Source: Pseudomonas viridiflava
GTDB taxonomy: Bacteria; Pseudomonadota; Gammaproteobacteria; Pseudomonadales; Pseudomonadaceae
Assembly: GCF_900585905.1 (NCBI RefSeq)
Contig: NZ_UTVH01000053.1
Location: 186,001-250,000, forward strand
Reading direction: 5' to 3'
DNA: 64,000 nucleotides
This document shows, piece by piece, positions 20,601 to 28,488 of this stretch. Made by a program: the position numbers and the translations under genes. The notes beneath the pieces are model-generated. The model ran no database searches. It saw only the letters and a program-made list of their open reading frames with translations, and was not told the DNA's origin. Positions within the stretch are counted from its first letter, which is position 1; the number at the start of each line of letters is the position of its first letter.

Positions 20601-20903
20601 CTTCTCGGCGTAGGGTTCAAGGAAAAAGTCGAACGGATTGAACACCGCCATCTCGGCGACGAGGTCCACTTCAACCCGCAACTCGCTGGTTTTTTCCGGG
20701 AACACCAAGCGCGCCAGGTAATTACCCTGGGGGTCTTGCTGCCAGTTGATGAAGTGGTGTTCCGGCAGGACCTTGAGCGAGTACGACAGCACTCGGGTTC
20801 GGCTGTGGGCCGCAGGCCGCAGGCGGACAATCTGCGGACCCAGCTCCACGGCTTTCGCATAGCGATAATGGGTAACGTGGTGCAAGGCAATGTGAATCGA
20901 CAC
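17610..20903 (-). CDS. Transglutaminase domain fused to putative amidoligase (DUF2126)
   Basis: 1097 residues from a GTG start at 20903 with AGGAGG 7 bases upstream. The N-terminal third is a transglutaminase-like module with Cys180 in SGSCRDSAW, His229 in DLHAW and Asp245 in GLDATSG. From about residue 320 ([22 protein letters not shown]) to the C-terminus is the DUF2126 putative amidoligase region, including [12 protein letters not shown] and [11 protein letters not shown]. No signal peptide or membrane span is visible. First gene of the operon, 36 bp before the ATP-grasp gene. The reaction is inferred, not demonstrated. Confidence 0.85.
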   Translation of the reverse strand: MSIHIALHHVTHYRYAKAVELGPQIVRLRPAAHSRTRVLSYSLKVLPEHHFINWQQDPQGNYLARLVFPEKTSELRVEVDLVAEMAVFNPFDFFLEPYAEKIPFLYASEEQRELAPYLETLPLTPRFSAYLDSIDRTPLPAIDFLVGLNQRLSQDIAYLIRMEPGVQTPEFTLENSSGSCRDSAWLLVQLLRHLGMAARFVSGYLIQLKADVKALDGPSGTEVDFTDLHAWCEVYLPGAGWVGLDATSGLFAGEGHIPLACSPEPSSAAPISGLVEPCETVFSHEMSVQRIWEAPRVTQPYSDEQWQQIQALGHKIDTDLAREDVRLTMGGEPTFVSIDDRDGAEWNTAALGPKKRALSVELFKRMRDHYAPLGIVHFGQGKWYPGEQLPRWSLNCFWRKDGQPVWRNNALIAEETRDYGATGAMAGQFLANVAERLQVPTRFVFPAYEDNFYYLWREGALPGNVSAEDSRLGDEMERARLRKVFAQGLDKVIGQVLPLARSGAGDGWQSGRWYLRDEHCRLVPGDSALGYRLPLASQPWVKAAEYPFIHPADLNQEFPALPGSEQIQSQLAGLSQQEDASTEREPGVDESADWLTRTALCAEARDGRLYVFMPPLEKLEHYLELVTAIEDSAQALNCPVLLEGYEPPADPRLANFRITPDPGVIEVNVQPSSSWSELVERTEFLYEQARLTRLTTEKFMIDGRHTGTGGGNHFVMGGATPADSPFLRRPDLLRSLLSYWHNHPSLSYLFSGLFIGPTSQAPRVDEARNDSLYELEIAFAQMPAPGEEVAPWVVDRLLRNLLIDVTGNTHRAEFCIDKLYSPDGATGRLGLLELRAFEMPPHARMSLAQQLLLRALVARFWREPYAPAKLARWGTQLHDRFMLPHFIEQDFADVITELNAAGYELDAQWFAAHLEFRFPKVGDYAVKGIELELRQALEPWHVLGEEGSAGGAVRYVDSSLERLQVKINGLPPTRYGLTCNGIAVPLQPTGRVGEFVAGVRYRAWQPANCLQPTIGVHAPLVFDLVDTWMHRSLGGCEYHVAHPGGRNYETLPVNANEAESRRLARFFRIGHSPGKLDVPALSRNDELPMTLDLRLHN

Positions 20904-21325
20904 GGCGTGCCTCCTGCGAGCCTGGACGGTGATAGCAACCGCGCAAGACTTATGCCATCCAGTCAGATTCGGCAGTTGCGGGGCAGCGAGTCAGAACCAG
21001 GCACTATTAAAGCGCCTGCCAGCCTCTGTGGTGCAAGCGTTGCACAGAAACGAGGCACAAGCCGAGAATTTTTGGAGACTGCCTGGAGCGAGGGGGGACT
21101 GGATCTAGCCGGGAAGAGGCCAATCGATTCAATGCTTATCTGTCGTCAGACACTTCGCTTTCCCGGCTGAAGCCGGTCCCACGACCATTCCGACCCTAAT
21201 GGCACGCGCTTGCTGGCGAGGCGTCAGGCCTGCTAGATACCGTCGTGGGACCGACTTTAGCCGGGAAGAGGTCTTCAGAGCCAATGCACCCACTGGATCA
21301 GTCAACCGCCTTCCCGGCTACATCC
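20904..21325. other. Gap between amidoligase operon start and ygiQ end, with opposed REP elements
   Basis: 422 bp. The part next to 20903 must hold the promoter of the amidoligase operon. Opposed REP-like copies lie at 21160-21182 (CCCGGCTGAAGCCGGTCCCA) and 21245-21270 (GTGGGACCGACTTTAGCCGG), with a degenerate fragment near 21106-21122. No gene is visible. Confidence 0.6.
21160..21270. repeat. Opposed REP-like pair (BIME)
   Basis: An inverted copy at 21160-21182 and a direct copy at 21245-21270 of the GTGGGACCGGCTTYAGCCGG family flank about 60 bp of unique sequence. Confidence 0.85.
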
Positions 21326-23629
21326 TCAGCGCGGCACTACCGGCTTGCGCTTGGGCGGTTTGGGGCCTTTGCCTTTCGCTGCGTCGATGCGCTCTTTCGC
21401 GGCCTGTTTGTTGCGCGCCTCGGCGGCGGCCTTGGCCTGCTCGCGTTTGTCCCAGGGCTTGCTGCCATCGCTGGCGCGCGGGGGCAAGCCGGTGTGCTGG
21501 GTCAGGATCCGCGTGGTTTCCTTGGCCACTTTGTGGCTGCCCGCTGGCGTAGAGTTTTTACGTCGGGCGCTCTGGTAGCTGTCGGTGGCAGGCTGATGTT
21601 GCGGGATCAGCTGATCCTTGCCCGATCCGATCAGATCGGCCCGACCCATGCGGATCAACGCCTCGCGCAGCATCGGCCAGCCTTTCGGGTCGTGGTAGCG
21701 CAAGAAGGCCTTGTGCAGACGCCGCTGGTCCTCACTCTTGACGATGGTCACCGCATCGCTCTTGTAGGTCACCTTGCGCAACGGATTCTTGCCCGAGTGG
21801 TACATCGCCGTGGCCGTGGCCATCGGCGAGGGATAGAACGCCTGCACCTGGTCGGCGCGGAAGCCATTGCCCTTGAGCCACAAAGCGAGGTTCATCATGT
21901 CTTCATCGGTGGTGCCCGGGTGGGCGGCGATGAAGTAAGGAATCAGGTACTGCTCCTTGCCTGCTTCCTTGGTGTACTTCTCGAACATGCGCTTGAACTT
22001 GTCATAGCTGCCAATGCCCGGCTTCATCATCTGGTTGAGCGGACCTTCCTCGGTGTGCTCCGGGGCGATCTTGAGGTAGCCACCAACGTGATGGGTCACC
22101 AGCTCCTTGACGTACTCGGGGGACTCCACCGCCAGGTCATAGCGCAAGCCCGAAGCGATGAGAATTTTCTTCACGCCCGGCAGAGCGCGTGCGCTGCGAT
22201 ACAGCTGGATCAGCGCCGAGTGATCGGTGTTCAGGTTCGGGCAGATCCCCGGGAACACGCACGACGGCTTGCGGCACGCGGACTCGATCTCCGGGCTCTT
22301 GCAGGCAATCCGGTACATGTTCGCGGTCGGCCCGCCGAGGTCGGAGATAACCCCGGTAAAACCTGGCACCTTGTCACGAATTTCTTCGATCTCGCGAATG
22401 ATCGACTCTTCGGAACGGTTCTGGATGATGCGGCCTTCGTGCTCGGTGATGGAGCAGAAAGTACAACCGCCGAAGCAGCCGCGCATGATGTTCACCGAGA
22501 AACGGATCATGTCGTAGGCCGGGATTTTTTCCTTGCCGTACGCCGGGTGCGGGACGCGGGCGTAAGGCATGCCGAACACGTAGTCCATTTCCTCAGTGGT
22601 CATGGGAATCGGCGGCGGATTGAACCAGACGTCGACTTCCCCATGCTTCTGCACCAGGGCGCGGGCATTGCCCGGATTGGTTTCCAGGTGCAATACGCGG
22701 TTGGCGTGAGCGTACAGAACCGCATCGCCGCGCACCTTTTCCACGGAGGGCAAACGGATAACCGTTTTGTCCCGGGTCATGCGCGGGCTGGCCAGGATCT
22801 GTACGACCTTGGCTTCGCTGGGGTCTTCAACCGGGCCTTTTTCCTGCTCGATGGCGCAGGCCTCGGTGTCCTGAGTGTTGACGTACGGGTTGATGATCTT
22901 GTCGACCTTGCCCGGACGGTCGATACGCGTGGAATCGACTTCGTACCAGTCTTTTGGCGTGTCACGACGAATGAACGCGGTGCCGCGCACATCGGTGATG
23001 TCTTCAACCTTCTGGCCGTAGGACAGGCGCTGGGCAACCTCGACAATCGCCCGCTCGGCGTTGCCGTACAGCAGGATATCGGCGCAGGCATCGATCAGGA
23101 TCGAGTTGCGCACCTTGTCCTGCCAGTAATCGTAGTGGGCGATTCGGCGCAGCGACGCTTCAATACCGCCCAGCACGATTGGCACGTGCTTGTAGGCTTC
23201 CTTGCAGCGCTGGCTGTAGACCAGGCTGGCACGGTCCGGCCGTTTGCCTGCCATGCCGCCCGGGGTATAGGCGTCATCGGAGCGGATTTTCTTGTCGGCG
23301 GTGTAACGATTGATCATCGAATCCATGTTGCCAGCAGCGACCCCGAAAAACAGGTTCGGCTCGCCCAGCTTCATGAAATCGTCCTTGGACTGCCAGTTAG
23401 GCTGGGCAATGATCCCGACGCGGAAGCCCTGGGACTCCAGCAGCCGGCCAATGATTGCCATACCGAACGAGGGATGATCGACGTATGCATCACCGGTGAC
23501 GATGATGATGTCACAGGAATCCCAGCCAAGCTGATCCATTTCTTCCCGGCTCATGGGCAGGAAAGGCGCAGGCCCGAAACATTCGGCCCAGTACTTCGGA
23601 TAGTCAAATAACGGCTTGGCTGCTTGCAT
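21326..23629 (-). CDS. ygiQ: YgiQ-family radical SAM protein
   Basis: 767 residues from ATG 23629 ([23 protein letters not shown]). The N-terminal domain of about 330 residues contains a B12-like fold segment ([32 protein letters not shown]). The radical SAM core carries the CxxxCxxC cluster motif [10 protein letters not shown] binding a 4Fe-4S centre. The C-terminal Lys/Arg-rich tail ([16 protein letters not shown]) is low-complexity. The family is widespread and its reaction is unknown. It follows dnaB on the same strand but is separated by 217 bp and a REP pair. Confidence 0.9.
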   Translation of the reverse strand: MQAAKPLFDYPKYWAECFGPAPFLPMSREEMDQLGWDSCDIIIVTGDAYVDHPSFGMAIIGRLLESQGFRVGIIAQPNWQSKDDFMKLGEPNLFFGVAAGNMDSMINRYTADKKIRSDDAYTPGGMAGKRPDRASLVYSQRCKEAYKHVPIVLGGIEASLRRIAHYDYWQDKVRNSILIDACADILLYGNAERAIVEVAQRLSYGQKVEDITDVRGTAFIRRDTPKDWYEVDSTRIDRPGKVDKIINPYVNTQDTEACAIEQEKGPVEDPSEAKVVQILASPRMTRDKTVIRLPSVEKVRGDAVLYAHANRVLHLETNPGNARALVQKHGEVDVWFNPPPIPMTTEEMDYVFGMPYARVPHPAYGKEKIPAYDMIRFSVNIMRGCFGGCTFCSITEHEGRIIQNRSEESIIREIEEIRDKVPGFTGVISDLGGPTANMYRIACKSPEIESACRKPSCVFPGICPNLNTDHSALIQLYRSARALPGVKKILIASGLRYDLAVESPEYVKELVTHHVGGYLKIAPEHTEEGPLNQMMKPGIGSYDKFKRMFEKYTKEAGKEQYLIPYFIAAHPGTTDEDMMNLALWLKGNGFRADQVQAFYPSPMATATAMYHSGKNPLRKVTYKSDAVTIVKSEDQRRLHKAFLRYHDPKGWPMLREALIRMGRADLIGSGKDQLIPQHQPATDSYQSARRKNSTPAGSHKVAKETTRILTQHTGLPPRASDGSKPWDKREQAKAAAEARNKQAAKERIDAAKGKGPKPPKRKPVVPR

Positions 23630-23742
23630 GTCGGAACCTACGTTTGCACGTTGGAAAAATCGCGGGCGCGGAATATAGCACAAAATTTGATCAAACCCGA
23701 CGACGGTGGTCGGATTTGAGCAACTGACAGGGCAGGACGTAC

Positions 23743-23831
23743 CGTGGGACCGGCTTTAGCCGGGAAGGGGTCTCCTGACAATGCATCTATGTCGCCTGGA
23801 AGGTCCTCTCCCCGGCTAAAGCCGGTCCCAC
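23743..23831. repeat. Opposed REP-like pair between dnaB and ygiQ
   Basis: A direct copy GTGGGACCGGCTTTAGCCGG from 23744 and an inverted copy CCCGGCTAAAGCCGGTCCCA from 23811 are separated by about 40 bp and can form one long hairpin. It lies just past the dnaB stop and may stabilise or terminate that message. Confidence 0.9.
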
Positions 23832-23846
23832 TGGTCCCAAGTCCTA

Positions 23847-25241
23847 TCACTCGTCGTCGAAGTTGTAACTGCCCGGCGCGAGGTTTTCGAAGCGTGTGTA
23901 CTTGCCGATGAACGCCAGGCGAGTGGTGCCAATCGGGCCGTTACGCTGCTTGCCGATGATGATTTCGGCAATGCCTTTGTGCTCGGTCTCCGGGTGGTAC
24001 ACCTCGTCCCGGTAGACGAACATGATGACGTCGGCATCCTGCTCGATGGCGCCGGACTCACGCAGGTCAGAGTTGATCGGGCGCTTGTTCGGCCGCTGCT
24101 CAAGGGAGCGGTTGAGCTGCGACAGGGCAACCACCGGGCAATTGAATTCCTTGGCCAGGGCTTTCAAGGAGCGGGAAATCTCGGAAATCTCGTTGGTGCG
24201 GTTATCACCGCCTGACCCTGGAATCTGCATCAGTTGCAGATAGTCGATCATGATCAGCGCGATGTCGCCGTGTTCACGCACCAGACGCCGGGTGCGGGCG
24301 CGCATTTCCGACGGGCTGATGCCTGCGGTGTCGTCAATGAACAGCTTGCGCTCGTTGAGCAGATTGACCGCCGAGGTCAGGCGCGGCCAGTCATCGTCTT
24401 CCAGACGACCGGCGCGGACCTTGGTCTGGTCGATGCGCCCAAGCGAGGACAACATACGCATGATCAGCGATTCGCCTGGCATCTCCAGCGAGTAGACCAG
24501 CACCGCTTTGTCGCTGCGCAACACGGCGTTTTCCACAAGGTTCATGGCGAAGGTGGTCTTGCCCATGGAAGGACGACCGGCGACGATGATCAGGTCGGAA
24601 GGCTGCAGGCCGCTGGTTTTTTCGTCCAGATCGGTATACCCGGTCGACAGGCCGGTGATGGCGTTGTCGGTGTTGAACAGGGTGTCGATGCGGTCAATGG
24701 CCTTGGTCAGCAGATCGGTGACACTGACCGGGCCGCCTGTCTTGGGACGCGCTTCGGCAATCTGGAAAATCTGCCGCTCGGCTTCGTCGAGGATCTCGGC
24801 AGCGTTGCGCCCTTCGGGATTGAAGGCGCTGTCGGCAATCTCGGTACTGATACCGATCAACTGCCGCAGGGTTGCCCGCTCGCGGACGATCTGCGCGTAG
24901 GCCTTGATGTTGGCAACCGACGGAATGTTTTTCGCCAGTTCACTGAGGTAACCCAGACCGCCCACCTGGGACGTCTGCCCTTCCTTCTCCAATTGCTCGG
25001 CCAGCGTTACCACGTCGATGGGCTGGTTCTGATCGGCAAGCCGGGCAATGGCGCGGAAGATCAAGCGGTGGTCATGTCGATAGAAATCGCCATCCGATAC
25101 CTGATCGAGCACGCGTTCCCAGGCATTGTTGTCCAGCATCAGACCACCGAGCACAGCCTGTTCGGCCTCGATGGAATGCGGCGGCACCTTCAGGGCTGCG
25201 GTTTGCAGATCGTACTGTTCGGGGGCGGAGATATCGTTCAT
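23847..25241 (-). CDS. dnaB: Replicative DNA helicase DnaB
   Basis: 464 residues from ATG 25241 (MNDISAPEQYDLQTAALKVPPHS). Hexameric 5'-3' helicase of the replication fork. The N-terminal primase-interaction domain (EAEQAVLGGLMLDNNAWERV) is followed by a RecA-like domain with Walker A GRPSMGKTTFAMNL, Walker B LIMIDYLQLM and the arginine-finger segment SDLRESGAIEQDADVIMFVYRDE. No intein interrupts the P-loop. It lies downstream of rplI, with a strong terminator between, so it probably has its own promoter near 25242-25290. Confidence 0.97.
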   Translation of the reverse strand: MNDISAPEQYDLQTAALKVPPHSIEAEQAVLGGLMLDNNAWERVLDQVSDGDFYRHDHRLIFRAIARLADQNQPIDVVTLAEQLEKEGQTSQVGGLGYLSELAKNIPSVANIKAYAQIVRERATLRQLIGISTEIADSAFNPEGRNAAEILDEAERQIFQIAEARPKTGGPVSVTDLLTKAIDRIDTLFNTDNAITGLSTGYTDLDEKTSGLQPSDLIIVAGRPSMGKTTFAMNLVENAVLRSDKAVLVYSLEMPGESLIMRMLSSLGRIDQTKVRAGRLEDDDWPRLTSAVNLLNERKLFIDDTAGISPSEMRARTRRLVREHGDIALIMIDYLQLMQIPGSGGDNRTNEISEISRSLKALAKEFNCPVVALSQLNRSLEQRPNKRPINSDLRESGAIEQDADVIMFVYRDEVYHPETEHKGIAEIIIGKQRNGPIGTTRLAFIGKYTRFENLAPGSYNFDDE

Positions 25242-25280
25242 GACCACTCGGAATCAGAGGTGGCGAAACACCACGGTACA

Positions 25281-25319
25281 GAAAGACAAAGGGCACGACC
25301 TGTAAACAGGATCGTGCCC
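25281..25319 (-). terminator. Rho-independent terminator after rplI
   Basis: Stem arms 25291-25298 (GGGCACGA) and 25312-25319 (TCGTGCCC) enclose an inner CCTGT/ACAGG pairing, and on the leftward transcript a T-rich TTTGTCTTTC follows at 25290-25281. It separates the ribosomal-protein operon from dnaB. Confidence 0.85.
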
Positions 25320-25365
25320 GATGTTAATCCTCCGGCGAGCAAGTCGCCAGACGATTACGTGCTGC

Positions 25366-25812
25366 TTACGCAGCCACCACAACAACGCGTACGGTTGCTT
25401 CTACGTCGCTGTGCAGGTGCACGGCCACGTCGAATTCGCCAACGTTGCGGATGGTGCCGTTCGGCAGACGAACTTCGCTTTTTGCCACTTCAACGCCAGA
25501 GGCGGTCAGTGCATCAGCGATGTCGTGAGTACCGATCGAGCCGAACAGCTTGCCTTCGTCACCGGCAGTGGCAGTGATAGTCACTTCCAGCTCAGCCAGT
25601 TGGGCAGCGCGAGTTTCGGCGGATGCTTTCTTGTCTGCAGCCAGTTTTTCCAGCTCGGCACGACGCTCTTCGAACGCGGCAATGTTGACAGCGGTCGCAG
25701 CGGTAGCTTTGCCGTAAGGCAGCAGGTAGTTACGACCGTAACCGGCCTTAACATTTACTTTGTCGCCCAGGTTGCCCAGGTTGGCGACTTTTTCCAGAAG
25801 GATCAGTTGCAT
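25366..25812 (-). CDS. rplI: 50S ribosomal protein L9
   Basis: 148 residues, the full bacterial length. It opens [36 protein letters not shown], the canonical rRNA-binding N-domain. A long connecting helix ([27 protein letters not shown]) leads to the C-domain ending [18 protein letters not shown]. Part of rpsF-rpsR-DUF2232-rplI; it starts 19 bp after the membrane-protein gene. Confidence 0.98.
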   Translation of the reverse strand: MQLILLEKVANLGNLGDKVNVKAGYGRNYLLPYGKATAATAVNIAAFEERRAELEKLAADKKASAETRAAQLAELEVTITATAGDEGKLFGSIGTHDIADALTASGVEVAKSEVRLPNGTIRNVGEFDVAVHLHSDVEATVRVVVVAA

Positions 25813-25831
25813 GTGAAAATCCTCTTAACTT

Positions 25832-26728
25832 TTAACCTTCACCGTTCGCAGAGCCATTACCTTCATCTTTCGATGAACGGCGACCGCGAAAATCAATCAG
25901 GCTGTCGACAATGGCTAACACCACGAGCAACGGATAGATCAGCTGCATGAACACCAGCAGCGTTATGTACATCCCCACCAGCCAGAACCTGGCCAGGCGC
26001 TTTTGAGCCACCAGACCATGAATCAGGGCCAGCCCTGCGAATACCAGCGGTACGCTGCAAAGCGGTGTAAGCATCGCCATCTGCGGACCGAAATTAGGGC
26101 CCACCAGCATGCACACCAACAGCACCAACGCCGGTACCCGCGGCAGTCTCAGGGCACGAAACTCGCTCCCGAACCCGCGAGGGTTGTACAACAACGCTTG
26201 CCAGTAACGCCCGACAATCAGGCTCAATACACTGACGACTTGCAGCAAGGCCGCTATCAGGCCATTAAGGACCGGTGCAATCAGTGCTCCCAGACGCGCT
26301 CGCTCTTCTACGGACATCTGATCGTAGAGACCTGTGAGCATTGCCGGCAGGTGTTTCTGCAACTCCTGCGACATCGCCTCGATGGGTTCGCGGAAAACCG
26401 CGCCCAGAACCACTGCATACAACAGACCCAGCGCCACGCTGAACAACAGCACGCGGACCCAGGATTCGCTGGCGCGTAAAACCATCGCCAACCCCAGTGA
26501 GCCGACCAGCACCATGAAGATGCGGGGATCACCGAAATACCACCAGAACAACGCTGGCAGCAGAGCCCAGGCGATGATGCCAAACGCATCACCGAACCCG
26601 CGTCGCAGGAGCACAAGGCAACCTGCAGCAGCACTCAACCAGAACAACAACGGCAATGCCGCACATCCGACCACTACCAGAGTGGCCTGCATGCGGCCGC
26701 GCATGATGTATTCAGCGATGGCGCGCAT
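25832..26728 (-). CDS. DUF2232-type multi-pass membrane protein
   Basis: 298 residues with about eight hydrophobic segments (for example TLVVVGCAALPLLFWLSAAAG, VRVLLFSVALGLLYAVVLGAV, VPALVLLVCMLVGP) and a short charged C-tail (RGRRSSKDEGNGSANGEG). AAGGGA precedes the ATG. It lies between rpsR and rplI, a position typical of pseudomonads. DUF2232/YybS relatives have no firm function. Location inside a ribosomal operon implies growth-rate-coupled expression. Confidence 0.8.
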   Translation of the reverse strand: MRAIAEYIMRGRMQATLVVVGCAALPLLFWLSAAAGCLVLLRRGFGDAFGIIAWALLPALFWWYFGDPRIFMVLVGSLGLAMVLRASESWVRVLLFSVALGLLYAVVLGAVFREPIEAMSQELQKHLPAMLTGLYDQMSVEERARLGALIAPVLNGLIAALLQVVSVLSLIVGRYWQALLYNPRGFGSEFRALRLPRVPALVLLVCMLVGPNFGPQMAMLTPLCSVPLVFAGLALIHGLVAQKRLARFWLVGMYITLLVFMQLIYPLLVVLAIVDSLIDFRGRRSSKDEGNGSANGEG

Positions 26729-26764
26729 GCGATCTATCCCTTGTTACTTGTCGACTGCCCGGTC

Positions 26765-26995
26765 TCAGCGGCCGTGGCTGTCGGTGTAGGCCAGCAGGGC
26801 CAGGAAGCGGGCACGCTTGATAGCGGTGGCCAGCTGACGCTGATAACGTGCTTTGGTACCGGTGATACGGCTTGGAACAATTTTGCCGGTCTCGGATACA
26901 TATGCTTTCAGCGTGTTGAGATCTTTGTAATCGATCTCCTTCACGTCTTCAGCGGTGAAGCGGCAGAATTTACGACGACGGAAGAAACGTGCCAT
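26765..26995 (-). CDS. rpsR: 30S ribosomal protein S18
   Basis: 76 residues, [47 protein letters not shown]..., full-length bacterial S18 with the basic N-terminus and [30 protein letters not shown] core. It binds with S6 in the small-subunit platform. It starts 28 bp after rpsF, with AGGAGC before the ATG. Confidence 0.98.
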
Positions 26996-27023
26996 GTAAT
27001 TGGCTCCTCAAAAGGTCCGTGGA

Positions 27024-27449
27024 TTACTCGTCAGCGTTATCGCTGTTGTCACTGTTGTCGCCGTCATCGCCATCGGCGCTGTCGGAGTGCTCAGGACGGT
27101 CACGACGCTCACGGCGCTCGCTGCGGTTTTCTTCTGCCTTGAGCATCTCGGACTGACCGGTTACGGCTTCGTCGCGACGGATGACCAGGTTACGGATCAC
27201 GGCATCGTTGTAACGGAAGTTGTCTTCCAGCTCGGCCAGGGCCTTGCCAGTGCACTCAACGTTCAGCATCACGTAGTGAGCCTTGTGAACATTGTTGATT
27301 GCATAGGCCAGTTGACGACGGCCCCAATCTTCCAGACGGTGGATTTTGCCGCCGTCTTCTTCGATCAGCTTGGTGTAACGCTCAACCATGCCGCCGACTT
27401 GTTCGCTTTGATCCGGGTGGACCAAAAAGATGATTTCGTAATGACGCAT
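27024..27449 (-). CDS. rpsF: 30S ribosomal protein S6
   Basis: 141 residues, [25 protein letters not shown]..., with the S6 fold to about residue 100 and a long acidic tail rich in Asp, Ser and Asn ([19 protein letters not shown]). Some bacteria add glutamates to the S6 C-terminus through RimK; here the tail is acidic by sequence. First gene of the operon, with AAGGAGC upstream. Autoregulation by an S6:S18-binding leader is known in many bacteria; no leader structure was identified in the 27450-27726 gap. Confidence 0.98.
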   Translation of the reverse strand: MRHYEIIFLVHPDQSEQVGGMVERYTKLIEEDGGKIHRLEDWGRRQLAYAINNVHKAHYVMLNVECTGKALAELEDNFRYNDAVIRNLVIRRDEAVTGQSEMLKAEENRSERRERRDRPEHSDSADGDDGDNSDNSDNADE

Positions 27450-27636
27450 GAATGCTCCTTACGGGTTGTAGCCTGCCGCCAGAAAGCGGTCAGACAAGGA
27501 GTGAATGACACTGTGAGTCTTGCTCAGGGACAGGCACATGAGCGCCTGCCGTGACAGCAAGGGGCGCAATTGTAGGGAAGGAGATGCCTGGGTGCAAGGC
27601 AATTGGTGAATATTTGAGCAGCATGCAGAATCATGG

Positions 27637-27714
27637 GTAGGAGCTAACTTGTTAGCGAGACGATATTCCTGATTGCACAGGACAATTGCCTCGCCAAAAA
27701 GTTGGCTCCTACAG
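27637..27714. repeat. REP-like pair (GTAGGAGC family) between rlmB and rpsF
   Basis: GTAGGAGCTAACTTGTTAGCG (27637) faces CGCCAAAAAGTTGGCTCCTAC (27692-27712), an opposed pair about 30 bp apart. The surrounding gap 27450-27726 must also carry the rpsF promoter and leader. Confidence 0.8.
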
Positions 27715-27726
27715 GGATTGGCCAGT

Positions 27727-28488
27727 TCAGGCCTTTTTCCCAGCCGCTTTCACGCCACGCTGACGCATCGCTTCAAACAGGCAGACGCCCGTGGCGACCG
27801 ATACGTTGAGGCTGCTGACGCTGCCTGCCATCGGCAGGCGCACCAGATAATCGCAGTGCTCGCGGGTCAGGCGGCGCATGCCTTTGCCCTCGGCGCCCAT
27901 GATCAGGATGGTCGGCCCGGTGAGGTCCTGTTGATACAGTTCCTGCTCGGCTTCCCCGGCAGTGCCGACGACCCAGAGGCCACGCTGTTGCAGCTTTTCC
28001 AGGCAGCGCGCCAGATTGGTCACTGCCACCAGCGGTATGACTTCCGCCGCCCCGCACGCCACTTTGCGCACTGCGGGCGTCAAGGTCGCGGACTTGTCCT
28101 TGGGCACGATCACGGCCAGCGCACCTGCGGCATCGGCAGTACGCAGGCAGGCGCCGAGGTTGTGCGGATCGGTCACGCCATCGAGCACCAGAATCAGCGG
28201 CGCGCCTTCGGTGCGGTCAAGCAACTCATCGAGCATCGCCTCGCCCCAGACCTGACTCGGGCTGACTTCAGCCACGACACCCTGGTGCACACCCTCGACC
28301 CAGACGTCCATTTCGCGACGTTCGGCCTGACCGATGGATACGCGGTTCTGCCCGGCGAGGTCGACCAGCACCTGAACCCGCGGATCGTTGCGACCCTCGG
28401 CCAGCCAGATCTGCTTGACCCGCTTCGGGTGATGGCGCAACAACGCCTCGACGGCATGCACGCCGTAGATTTTTTCAAGCGAACTCAT
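27727..28488 (-). CDS. rlmB: 23S rRNA (guanosine-2251-2'-O)-methyltransferase RlmB
   Basis: 253 residues, SPOUT (TrmH-type) methyltransferase that modifies G2251 in the 23S peptidyl-transferase P-loop using S-adenosylmethionine. An N-terminal L30e-like substrate domain (MSSLEKIYGVHAVEALLRHHPKRVKQIWLAEG) is followed by the three SPOUT motifs DPHNLGACLRTADAAGA, ILIMGAEGKGMRRL and SSLNVSVATGVCLFEAMRQR. Its start overlaps the rnr stop by 4 bases, so the two are cotranscribed, an arrangement conserved in gamma-proteobacteria. Confidence 0.96.
   Translation of the reverse strand: MSSLEKIYGVHAVEALLRHHPKRVKQIWLAEGRNDPRVQVLVDLAGQNRVSIGQAERREMDVWVEGVHQGVVAEVSPSQVWGEAMLDELLDRTEGAPLILVLDGVTDPHNLGACLRTADAAGALAVIVPKDKSATLTPAVRKVACGAAEVIPLVAVTNLARCLEKLQQRGLWVVGTAGEAEQELYQQDLTGPTILIMGAEGKGMRRLTREHCDYLVRLPMAGSVSSLNVSVATGVCLFEAMRQRGVKAAGKKA

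Noticed and set aside
21245..23611. 788-codon + strand open frame
   Set aside because: It mirrors ygiQ codon for codon on the other strand and begins inside a REP element; the YgiQ reading has the radical SAM cluster motif.
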